From: Nitrosomonas sp. Is79A3
GTDB taxonomy: Bacteria; Pseudomonadota; Gammaproteobacteria; Burkholderiales; Nitrosomonadaceae
Direction: 5' to 3'
NCBI RefSeq assembly: GCF_000219585.1
Contig: NC_015731.1
Coordinates: 2,666,001 to 2,730,000 of the forward strand
Length of the DNA stretch: 64,000 nucleotides
Position numbers and translations under genes: made by a program. Numbering within the stretch: position 1 is the first letter of the stretch; the number at the start of each line of letters is the position of its first letter. A model generated the notes under the pieces. It made no database searches. It saw only the letters and a program-made list of their open reading frames with translations, and was not told the origin of the DNA. This document shows, one piece after another, positions 1 through 7,305 of the stretch.

Positions 1-1073
1 TCGAATAAGTAAATAGCCCTCAACGGCATTGGCGTATTGAAACTATACCCGACCTCGCCGTGATGGCGATGGGCGAAAAGACTTTTATCCCGGGTATCGC
101 CAAACTGGTACATGGATTCAATTTCATAATCCATCATGCCTTTCGCAGGCTTGGCAAACAGCCTGAAACCGGGGGTCGATAAGTTCCGTTGTCTAAGATT
201 ATCGCTTTCGTTTAACTGAAGGAAATAACCGTCAAAGTTAGCCCAGCGCAGATCGCGGTTGGTTACATAAGCGCCGGAGAAGTAAGTTTCGGGGGTATTC
301 CAGTTTAACGATGTCGTTACCCGTTGAACCGGCCGGGAACCAAACACGCGCAGACTCCATTTTTCATCCGTATTGCCGAGCATAAAATGCAAGCCGTCGA
401 ACGCGGGCGAGAGAGTTCCCCAACGATGTCCGCCTACCAAGCGCGCTTCACCCAAGTCCATCATGAAACGACCGACTTCGAATTTCGCCGCATAGCCTGT
501 ACCCAGAAAATTTTTGTCATGCAGGCCGAGGTGCATTTGGGTAAAGTCAAAATGATCGGCGAAATTCGGGTTATGAGCTTGCCCGAAACTGGCCATCGTG
601 GAGCGCATATCAGTCAATTCAAGCGTGAACTTAAGCGGATCGATGATATTCTTGATTTCCATCAAGAATCTTGTCCGTTGATGAATCTGATCATTAAAAC
701 CCGGAATAGTTTTTGTGAAACCATTGTCAAAAACGTCATAGCGCGTGCGATGTTCAACAGCCACATTGAGCCAATCCGGTGCCATCGCAGCAAGGGGAGT
801 TTTATGGCTCTCCATAAGCTTGGTTAAGTTATCAAAGTCAAATCGAGTATGCCCTACGGTTTCCTGCGCAGTGAATGGACCAGCTTGTGCCGTATTAAAT
901 GGTGCGGCAGCTTGCGCAGTATTGCTTGAATTTTTATTGAAAATTATCAATTTTTTTGTCTTCGTTTCATCTGTCTTGTCTGTTTCTGTAGCGAACGTAT
1001 TGCCGCTCCATAAGAAAAAACCAATAATGCAAAACATCATGCAGTAAACTCTCTCAATAGCCCTGCCGTTCAT
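1..1073 (-). CDS. Outer-membrane porin of the alginate-export (AlgE-like) type, 3' end beyond the window
   Basis: The minus-strand frame is open from an ATG at 1073 to the window edge (about 357 codons), preceded by a strong ribosome binding site (AGGGGAGGG, 1081-1090). The N-terminus has basic residues followed by a hydrophobic stretch (CIIGFFLWSGNTFA) that reads as a signal peptide. The mature part is rich in alternating aromatic/polar strands with phrases such as VAVEHRTRYDVFDNGF, RTRFLMEIKN and KFEVGRFMMDLGEARLVGG, typical of the alginate_exp family of outer-membrane beta-barrels. Family members move anionic sugars or small solutes across the outer membrane; the substrate cannot be told here. 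The gene stands alone, diverging from the IS3 element. A perfect palindrome lies 63-84 bp upstream of the start. The family call is from pattern recognition of the protein, without a search. Confidence 0.75.
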   Translation of the reverse strand, partial: MNGRAIERVYCMMFCIIGFFLWSGNTFATETDKTDETKTKKLIIFNKNSSNTAQAAAPFNTAQAGPFTAQETVGHTRFDFDNLTKLMESHKTPLAAMAPDWLNVAVEHRTRYDVFDNGFTKTIPGFNDQIHQRTRFLMEIKNIIDPLKFTLELTDMRSTMASFGQAHNPNFADHFDFTQMHLGLHDKNFLGTGYAAKFEVGRFMMDLGEARLVGGHRWGTLSPAFDGLHFMLGNTDEKWSLRVFGSRPVQRVTTSLNWNTPETYFSGAYVTNRDLRWANFDGYFLQLNESDNLRQRNLSTPGFRLFAKPAKGMMDYEIESMYQFGDTRDKSLFAHRHHGEVGYSFNTPMPLRAIYLF

Positions 1074-1135
1074 ATTTTTACCCTCCCCTTAATATTAAGT
1101 AATATTTATATAATACTGAGGAATAACAGTGAATA

Positions 1136-1163
1136 ATATAAGTGCAAGCACTTATATATTAGC
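1136..1163. promoter_or_regulatory. Palindromic operator candidate upstream of the porin
   Basis: Positions 1136-1157 form a perfect palindrome with 10-bp arms around AA (ATATAAGTGC-AA-GCACTTATAT). The longer string 1139-1163 closely matches sequences 15771-15795 and 21567-21591 upstream of the two sensor-kinase genes, differing at only a few positions. The distance to the porin start is about 65 bp. The site suggests a common regulator; its identity is inference. Confidence 0.5.
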
Positions 1164-1238
1164 GACTCTATGAGCTTCCCCCGAAAAATAGTCTTCCAAG
1201 GGTGACGTACAATTAACGTTACTATTGAGAGGAAGACG

Positions 1239-1532
1239 ATGAAGAAGATACCGAAGCAGGAATACACGACCGAGTTCAAGGAGCAAGCGGTCAAGCAAGT
1301 GAAGATGGGAAAGTCGATTGTTCTGGTAGCGAAGGAACTGGGACTGGTAGAACAAACACTGCGCAACTGGGTAAAGTTGGCGGAGGCAGGCAAACTTAAC
1401 GGTAAGGGTACCAAGGTTGTCACACCGGAACAAATGGATCTATCCCGGTTACGTGCTGAGAACGTAAGGCTGAAACGGGAGTGTGAGATCCTAAAAAAAG
1501 CAACGGCGTACTTCGCGAGAGATGTTGTGTGA
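1239..1532 (+). CDS. IS3-family transposase OrfA
   Basis: A 97-residue helix-turn-helix protein (EYTTEFKEQAVKQVKMGKSI, then LGLVEQTLRNWVK) followed by a C-terminal leucine-zipper-like helix (LRAENVRLKRECEILKKA), the standard OrfA plan. It binds the IS ends and multimerises. An A7G run at about 1492-1499 near its end gives a classical slippery site (A AAA AAA G) at which ribosomes can shift -1 into the OrfB frame to make the OrfAB transposase. The OrfB frame is indeed -1 relative to this gene, with no stop between the slip site and OrfB. A GAGAGGAAGACG ribosome binding site precedes the ATG. Confidence 0.9.
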   Translation: MKKIPKQEYTTEFKEQAVKQVKMGKSIVLVAKELGLVEQTLRNWVKLAEAGKLNGKGTKVVTPEQMDLSRLRAENVRLKRECEILKKATAYFARDVV

Positions 1533-2455
1533 AGTACGCCTGGATTGATAAGCAACGGGAGTTTTCTCTCGCCGAGATGTGTACGATATTAGATGTCAGC
1601 GTGAGCGGATACCGGTCGTGGAAGCGTGGTGGCAAACCGGATCGCAAACGCATCACCGACGTTCAAATGCTGACGCTGATCCAATCTATTCATGCCGAAC
1701 TCAAGGGGATCTACGGTAGTCCGAGAATGGTCAGAGAATTGCGTGACCGTGGGTTTCCAGCTTCCAAGAAGCGGGTTGAACGTCTAATGCGAGAGAACGG
1801 CATTCGTGCAAGGCACAAGCGGCGCTACAAGATAACGACGGACTCCCGGCACAATCTGCCGATTGCACCGAATCTGCTGGATCGGAATTTCAGTCCAGCC
1901 GCGCCTAATCAGGTCTGGACATCCGATATCACTTACCTATGGACAGATGAGGGCTGGCTATATCTGGCTATCGTGCTTGATCTGTTTAACCGTGAGGTGG
2001 TTGGCTGGTCGCTGAAACCGCGCATGACTGCAGACATCGTTACAGATGCACTAACGATGGCATGGTTTCGCAAGAAACCTGCAGCAGGATTGATGCACCA
2101 CTCAGATCGGGGTAGCCAATATGCCAGCAAAGAATTTCAGAGAAGGCTCAAGAAATACGGCATGATCTGCTCAATGAGCCGTAAAGGTAATTGTTGGGAT
2201 AATGCCCCAACCGAAAGTTGGTTCAATAGCTTCAAGAACGAGCGAGTACATGGACTGCGTTATGAAACACGCGCAGAGATGGCTGCCATGAGCTTCGAGT
2301 ACATCGAGGTACTTTACAACCGGAAACGGCAGCACTCAACGTTGAACGAAGCCGCTATCGCGGAGAAACACCCCTCAGCAGCCAGTTTTAATAACATAAT
2401 TCATCCTCACCCCGAAAGGGATTTTTTTGTACTTTACCATGAGGATGAATCGTAA
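1529..2455 (+). CDS. IS3-family transposase OrfB with a foreign C-terminal tail
   Basis: This DDE integrase-core protein (308 residues from a GTG) has an HTH_21 region (ELKGIYGSPRMVRELRDRG) and an rve catalytic core: first Asp in VWTSDITYLW, second Asp in LMHHSDRGSQYASKEF and the Glu in CWDNAPTESWFNSFKNE. It is normally translated as an OrfAB frameshift product. After YNRKRQHSTLN the family consensus is lost and the last ~35 residues (through HPHPERDFFVLYHEDES) are unlike OrfB; they appear to come from read-through into the adjoining element. The core is intact, but with no right IS end the copy is probably immobile. Confidence 0.85.
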   Translation: MKYAWIDKQREFSLAEMCTILDVSVSGYRSWKRGGKPDRKRITDVQMLTLIQSIHAELKGIYGSPRMVRELRDRGFPASKKRVERLMRENGIRARHKRRYKITTDSRHNLPIAPNLLDRNFSPAAPNQVWTSDITYLWTDEGWLYLAIVLDLFNREVVGWSLKPRMTADIVTDALTMAWFRKKPAAGLMHHSDRGSQYASKEFQRRLKKYGMICSMSRKGNCWDNAPTESWFNSFKNERVHGLRYETRAEMAAMSFEYIEVLYNRKRQHSTLNEAAIAEKHPSAASFNNIIHPHPERDFFVLYHEDES

Positions 2456-3362
2456 TGACATCAGAATTTCCAGCGCAATTTGCGTGCAATTATCAATGTC
2501 TGCTCAATCGGTTGAAGTTGCATGGGATGCAGCCAAAAACCATCGCACTGTATTCACACGGAGTACGTCGAGCCGGGGAATATTTTGATTATCGGATTGA
2601 TGATTTGACCCGGCTTCAGTTGACCGATTATTTCGTCCATATCGTCGATTCGCTCTCCTGGAGTTCGCTCAAGCATGACCTGTACGGGCTGAAGTTTTAT
2701 TACGCCCAAGTATTGAATAAACCCTGGCCGGGCGCGGATCTGGTCAAACCGCCCAAGTCACACACACTGCCGGATATTATTACCGTGCCGCAGGCCCAAC
2801 AGATATTCATGGCCACGCGAGTGCTCAGTTATCGCGTGTTTTTCTTCACCCTGTACAGCCTGGGGTTGCGGTTGGGCGAAGGATTGCGTTTGCAAATCGG
2901 GGACATTGATGCGGATCGGATGCGGGTGCAGGTGCGTAACGCCAAAGGCAATCGAGACCGCTTTGTCCCGTTGCCGGAGAACACCTTGCAAATATTGCGC
3001 CGTTTCTGGCAGATCCATCGCAACCCCGCATTGCTCTTCCCCGACCGTAAGTGCGGACTCAAAAAAGCCCGCTTGGCCACCACCCCTCTGGATCGTGGTA
3101 GCATCCAGACCACCTTGCGCCAGGTCACCTGCGATTGCGGTTTAAAAAAAGAATTACGCCACACAGCTTGCGCCATTCCTATGCCACCCATCTGATCGAA
3201 GCAGGCGTCGACCTGCTGGAAGTGCAAAGAATCCTCGGGCATCAATCCATCCTCACCACCATCCGTTACACCCACCTCACCGACCTTGCTAAAGATAATG
3301 CCGCAGACCGCATCAATGCGCTGGTAGGCCAGATATCAATCGGCTGGGGGAACGTCAAATGA
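2455..3362 (+). pseudogene. Tyrosine recombinase of the IS91-associated type, -1 frame break
   Basis: The first frame (2455-3195) has the N-terminal SAM-like domain and the first catalytic Arg (SLGLRLGEGLRLQIGDID). The rest of the catalytic domain, [20 protein letters not shown] with the HxLRH box and the nucleophile Tyr in TIRYTHLT, lies in the -1 frame and ends at 3362. The switch coincides with an A7G run at about 3143-3150 (TTTAAAAAAAG). It is therefore either a disabling indel or a programmed -1 slip giving a ~302-residue enzyme. The ATG overlaps the OrfB stop region. Integrases of this kind usually precede an IS91-family transposase, and the following stub fits that. Annotated as pseudogene because frameshift function is unproven. 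Confidence 0.7.
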
Positions 3363-3394
3363 TCCGGCTGGCACACATTGTTGACAACGAGTAA
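3359..3394 (+). pseudogene. 12-codon stub of an IS91-family transposase
   Basis: An ATG overlapping the integrase stop (ATGA) opens [11 protein letters not shown] and then hits TAA inside the long hairpin at 3386. The ATGA overlap and the MxRLAHIV-type start resemble the integrase/transposase junction of IS91-type elements as I remember them. If correct, the rest of the transposase was lost at the hairpin boundary. Confidence 0.4.
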
Positions 3395-3447
3395 GGTTAG
3401 ATTGTGATCGCGAAGCGAGCCACAATCTAACCTTACTCGTTAGGCTA
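3386..3447. repeat. attC-like hairpin, copy 1
   Basis: The arms 3386-3406 and 3421-3441 are perfectly complementary over 21 bp around a 14-base loop. The right boundary is GTTAGGC (3439-3445), matching the attC R' consensus GTTRRRY; read on the other strand it is GCCTAAC, matching RYYYAAC. The 62-bp element aligns without gaps to 57713-57774, with the outer boxes and the AGCGA-CCAC loop side best conserved. Alternatives are an intrinsic terminator or a REP-like repeat. Confidence 0.5.
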
Positions 3448-3560
3448 TAAATCGCCAATGAGGTTTCTAAATGACTGGCTAATCCTCAACAGAAGAAAAA
3501 GCTGATAGCATAAAACTGTTCGCCTGTTGGAAGACGAAAAACAGAGGGAACCTCACTTAA

Positions 3561-4905
3561 CAGGCCGTTGAAAAACCCGGCACTTTCAGTCTGTATTCTC
3601 GTTTTTAAAAAGCTGCAAGCATTTCGGTTATCTTCCAGATCTGTTTTTTTATCCGGAATGTTCATTCTTTGTGCAATTTTGTGAGAATTTTCTGCAATTC
3701 CCGTCTTTTTGCCCTTATCCGCACGTTTTATGCGGATTCAGGGCGTACTGTCCCTATGTGTGCGAGCCAGCCCACCAACCAGTCAGGCTTCCGATACGTA
3801 CCAGATTGTAAATGGCCGCAACAAATCGAAACTGTCCGCTGACTTTCTCTCGCCCGATTAGTTTCATTTTGCGCATTCCGCCTACTGTCTTCATCCAACC
3901 GAATACTTCCTCAATTCGTTTGCGAATCTTCAGACTGATTGCATAACCTTCACCTTGGCGAATATCGTCCGGTACGGCGCTGCCTTTGCGTTTGGCCGCT
4001 ACATGCGGAATCACGCCCAGTGCCTGTACTGCTTTGATGTGTGTGTCTACGTCGTAACCACGATCTTCTCCAACCGTGGCTCCCGATTTGGTGTTGGCTT
4101 GCAGCAGCTTGAGCGATTCTTCCCGTTCAGCCATTCCTGTTGCCGCCGATACGCTGACATCTACTACCAGGCCGTTACGGTTCTCCATCAATACATGCCC
4201 CATGTAGCACAGACGACTGGCATCGCCGTCGCTCTTGCGCGCCAGGCGTGCATCTGGATCAGTAGTCGATTCATGGGTGGCGTTACTGCGCTTTTCCCCT
4301 GCAAAGTCCCGGCTTGGGTTGCGGCTGTTGTCATCCGGCGGGTTACTGCTGCCATCTTTGCGCATGAAGCTTTTGTGCGAGGCCCAGGCATCCAGTAGTG
4401 TGCCATCGATGCTGAAGTGCTCGTCACCACTCAATTCCACCCACTCCACCAATTGCTTGACACCTGCAAAGAAATGCCCGGACATCTCGTTATCCAGCAA
4501 ACGATCCCGGTTCTGGGTAAAGGTGCTGTGATCCCATACCGGATCATCTATGCCCAATCCAACAAACCAGCGGTACAGCAGGTTGTATTCAATATGCTCG
4601 ACCAGTTGCCGTTCAGATCGGATCGTAAACAGTACCTGCAGCAGCGATGCTCTCAATAATCGCTCCGGCGGTATCGAGGGGCGCCCTTCTTTCGAGTAAA
4701 CAGCTTCAAGCTGATGATCCATCCCCTTGAGTATGCCATCCACCAATACCCTCAAAGGGCGCAGTGCATGATTGACAGTGATCCGTTCTTCCAGATTGAC
4801 ATAGCTAAAAAGCTGTTGTTGCGAGTGTTCAATTCCGCGCATGATTTATGAGGTGAGTGGGTTCCATCAAATTTTACCCGTCTCGGTGGGTTTTTCAACG
4901 GCCTG
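3561..4905 (-). mobile_element. Complete IS5-type insertion sequence, 1345 bp
   Basis: Perfect 18-bp terminal inverted repeats (CAGGCCGTTGAAAAACCC at 3561-3578; its complement at 4888-4905) are flanked by TTAA on both sides (3557-3560 and 4906-4909). TTAA fits the YTAR target duplication of IS5-group elements. The single transposase gene is on the minus strand. The same terminus caps the MITE at 32485-32624 and the MITE fragment at 15311. Confidence 0.9.
3754..4842 (-). CDS. IS5-family DDE transposase
   Basis: This 362-residue protein starts with a DUF772-like domain (LRPLRVLVDGILKGMDHQLE, RPSIPPERLLRASLLQVLF, YNLLYRWFVGLGIDDPVWDH). The DDE domain follows: first Asp in HFSIDGTLLDAWAS, second in TVGEDRGYDV, and the Glu in the KIRKRIEEVFGWMKTVGG box. 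It lies inside intact inverted repeats and has no frame interruption, so the copy may be active. It inserted just downstream of the glucoamylase gene without disturbing it. Confidence 0.9.
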   Translation of the reverse strand: MRGIEHSQQQLFSYVNLEERITVNHALRPLRVLVDGILKGMDHQLEAVYSKEGRPSIPPERLLRASLLQVLFTIRSERQLVEHIEYNLLYRWFVGLGIDDPVWDHSTFTQNRDRLLDNEMSGHFFAGVKQLVEWVELSGDEHFSIDGTLLDAWASHKSFMRKDGSSNPPDDNSRNPSRDFAGEKRSNATHESTTDPDARLARKSDGDASRLCYMGHVLMENRNGLVVDVSVSAATGMAEREESLKLLQANTKSGATVGEDRGYDVDTHIKAVQALGVIPHVAAKRKGSAVPDDIRQGEGYAISLKIRKRIEEVFGWMKTVGGMRKMKLIGREKVSGQFRFVAAIYNLVRIGSLTGWWAGSHT

Positions 4906-4940
4906 TTAAGGAGAGCTACGTTAAATAGTTACATCCAGTT

Positions 4941-7277
4941 TTATCCAGCATCGATGATCAAAATTTCATAATCAGTGTTTTCCCATATCCTTCTATCCGG
5001 CCAGAAAAAGGTAAACTGGACAGTTTCACCAGGCTTGAGTGCGGTAATCGAGAGATCAGCCACATAGATATCAAGTCCAGTATCTCGGGTATCTATGTCT
5101 TGTATGTCTTTCCATCCATTGATACCCCAATGCACACGGGCTGGCGCCTTCAGCGCAACAGTTAGTACGTTACCCGAACGTACGAGATGCGGATGATATC
5201 GCGGCCCCCAAAGCGTACGGGTGATTTCAGGGCGTTTTCCCTGATAACGTTTCCAAGTAGTACTAGGCCGGTCAATCGGATAGCCTGACGCACGGCTATA
5301 ACACAGCTTGATAAATTCGCTATGCGCCCAAACAAGTGGCATAACCGAGCCACTCGGCTTGCCTAGATACAGATGATATTCTGGGATGGGCGAACTATCC
5401 CACACCTGCTCCGGAAGAAGGCCGCCACTACCTGTCATTGCCGCCATGGTATCTAAGTAAGGCAGTGGATCTTCACCTGCCATTAGCGCGTAATGACCTC
5501 GCTCCCCTGTCAGAAGCGGCCATCCCCGCCCAAACCCGGCACCATCGAAGCCGCTACCATCTGCATGTTCGCCGTAGCCATCTCCGTTATAGCGATGCCA
5601 CACAGGACCGTTCGGCGTTTCAATTTTAAGAATCTGGTCTATGGCTTTCAGGCTATCTAGGATGCGGGGATCCTTCGCCAGACGCAACCCGAAGCGTACA
5701 AGTTGAAGAAAATCAGTCGAAATCTGTTCTTCGGCAGGCAAATCCGGCGCATGTGCACGGTTTTTGATCAGAACATGTTCGGCTTGGGCATCCGCATGTA
5801 CCAGCACATTGTTCGGCATAATGCGAATATAATAACCCGCTACGCCAAGCTTCTCGGCAAGTGATGTATCTGTCACAAAAGTCCATTCCTCAAGGCAGGC
5901 ATTCCAATTGTCTGCAAGCAGCAGTACAAATTCTTTCGCTTCTCCATCGAGAAAAGTGCTGCCGTCAACAAGCGCAGCAATGGCTACTGCGAGTGTGAAG
6001 GTATTCACACCAGAATCCTCCTCCCATCTGTCTTGGCCGGTTAACGGACCTTCATGGGCGATAAAGCGTAACGCTCGCCTAACCATATCCTTGCACGAGA
6101 TACTTCCCAGAGCGCCGCGATCATGCAATGCAGAAGCTAAAAGAACGGGAAAGGCAGCTTCATCAAGCTGAATTCCTTGCCAGAGCGCATTGCCCCCAAG
6201 CCACTGATTCTGGAACCAGTGGCCATCTGCCTGCTGTGTGGCAATTAAGTAACATAATACGTCGCGAGCATCGTCAAGCGCTCCCAGTGCAACCATAGCG
6301 CCCGCGGTTTCAACGAGGTCGCGGCACCATACCAAATGATATCCTCCGCGGCTTTGGCTGTCTTCACCCCATGGTATGGCAAGGCTTGCTACGGTAGCAC
6401 CGCAATAAGTGCGATCGCCGTGAACCTTGAGAACCATACCGGAAAGCGCAAGCATCCGTTGAAGGTTATGCGGTAAATCGAGAAGATGGCAGTTCTTGTG
6501 CCATGCTTCCCAGACTCGACATTGAGCACCCCAAACCTCTGAAAAATCTTCAGTCAGGCTCGACATTGCAAGTGTCGCAGCCGATTCTTTGCTTGTTCCG
6601 AAGCCAAGCGCGAGAGTTGCCTGCTTTGGCAATTCGCCCATCAATGAGACAGCGCCTGGACCTGCACTATCGTACTCCCAGGTCATGCGTCCATGTCGAT
6701 AGAAATCCTGCCAGCCGTCACTCGTTTCAAGGTAACCGGCAGAGCAACGTTCAAATGCTCCGGCTTCCGTATCCTGACACGCCATCAGCGCCAACCCGAA
6801 AGGCCCCTGCTCTGCCCAAAGTACTCTACGCCCATTGTGTTTATCTACGGAGGCGAGATTATTCTCCGCATCACCACCCAAGCGTGCTGACAAAAGCGCA
6901 TAGGCCCGTAGGCTCTCATCCCCTTCTAATCGGTAACGTAGCAGGAGTACATCTCGCCGCTGTGATGGACAAACTTGTAACGTAAAGGTAAAACGTGGAT
7001 GGCTATGAACAATCTCAACAGCAGGCACATAGGGCTTCGGTAAGCTAATTCGATAGTTACCGAGACGGCGGAGCTCTACCCAGAATCCCTGCTTATCGGC
7101 AATGATAAAACCAAGATCTCGAATTTGGGGAATATCAATACGTGGATAATAAACCTCGGTAACAATTCCTTCTGCAATGGTAAACCAAAGACGTGAAGAT
7201 CCAAGGCTGGTGCCGACCATATCCTTGCCAGCGTGAGCCCAAGTAGGGTGAGGGAATTTTGCAGAAGGTGCTTGCAT
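4941..7277 (-). CDS. Glycoside hydrolase family 15 glucoamylase-like enzyme
   Basis: This 778-residue protein has an N-terminal beta-sandwich of the glucodextranase/GH15 N type (roughly residues 10-270) and a C-terminal (alpha/alpha)6 barrel. The general acid region reads DRWEEDSGVNTFTLA and the second catalytic Glu sits in GLLPEQVWDSS; WCRDLVETAGAMVALG is a further GH15 hallmark. It should release glucose from the non-reducing ends of alpha-glucans such as glycogen. The ATG at 7277 is chosen because ACGAGGAA lies just ahead; an upstream start at 7337 would overlap transketolase. No signal peptide is seen, so the enzyme is probably cytoplasmic. It lies 28 bp after transketolase and is the last gene of the minus-strand cluster. 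Confidence 0.88.
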   Translation of the reverse strand: MQAPSAKFPHPTWAHAGKDMVGTSLGSSRLWFTIAEGIVTEVYYPRIDIPQIRDLGFIIADKQGFWVELRRLGNYRISLPKPYVPAVEIVHSHPRFTFTLQVCPSQRRDVLLLRYRLEGDESLRAYALLSARLGGDAENNLASVDKHNGRRVLWAEQGPFGLALMACQDTEAGAFERCSAGYLETSDGWQDFYRHGRMTWEYDSAGPGAVSLMGELPKQATLALGFGTSKESAATLAMSSLTEDFSEVWGAQCRVWEAWHKNCHLLDLPHNLQRMLALSGMVLKVHGDRTYCGATVASLAIPWGEDSQSRGGYHLVWCRDLVETAGAMVALGALDDARDVLCYLIATQQADGHWFQNQWLGGNALWQGIQLDEAAFPVLLASALHDRGALGSISCKDMVRRALRFIAHEGPLTGQDRWEEDSGVNTFTLAVAIAALVDGSTFLDGEAKEFVLLLADNWNACLEEWTFVTDTSLAEKLGVAGYYIRIMPNNVLVHADAQAEHVLIKNRAHAPDLPAEEQISTDFLQLVRFGLRLAKDPRILDSLKAIDQILKIETPNGPVWHRYNGDGYGEHADGSGFDGAGFGRGWPLLTGERGHYALMAGEDPLPYLDTMAAMTGSGGLLPEQVWDSSPIPEYHLYLGKPSGSVMPLVWAHSEFIKLCYSRASGYPIDRPSTTWKRYQGKRPEITRTLWGPRYHPHLVRSGNVLTVALKAPARVHWGINGWKDIQDIDTRDTGLDIYVADLSITALKPGETVQFTFFWPDRRIWENTDYEILIIDAG

Positions 7278-7305
7278 AAGATTCCTCGTACAAGATACCA
7301 ATAAA

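Larger units (their letters stand above)
1171..2455 (+). mobile_element. IS3-family insertion sequence, right end missing
   Basis: The left end starts with TGAGCTTCCCCCGAAAAATA, in keeping with the TG-starting termini of IS3 elements. OrfA and OrfB follow in the usual overlapping arrangement. No inverted copy of the left terminus is found after OrfB, and OrfB runs directly into the start of an unrelated integrase, so the right end seems to have been lost by fusion with the neighbouring IS91-type element around 2340-2450. Confidence 0.75.
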
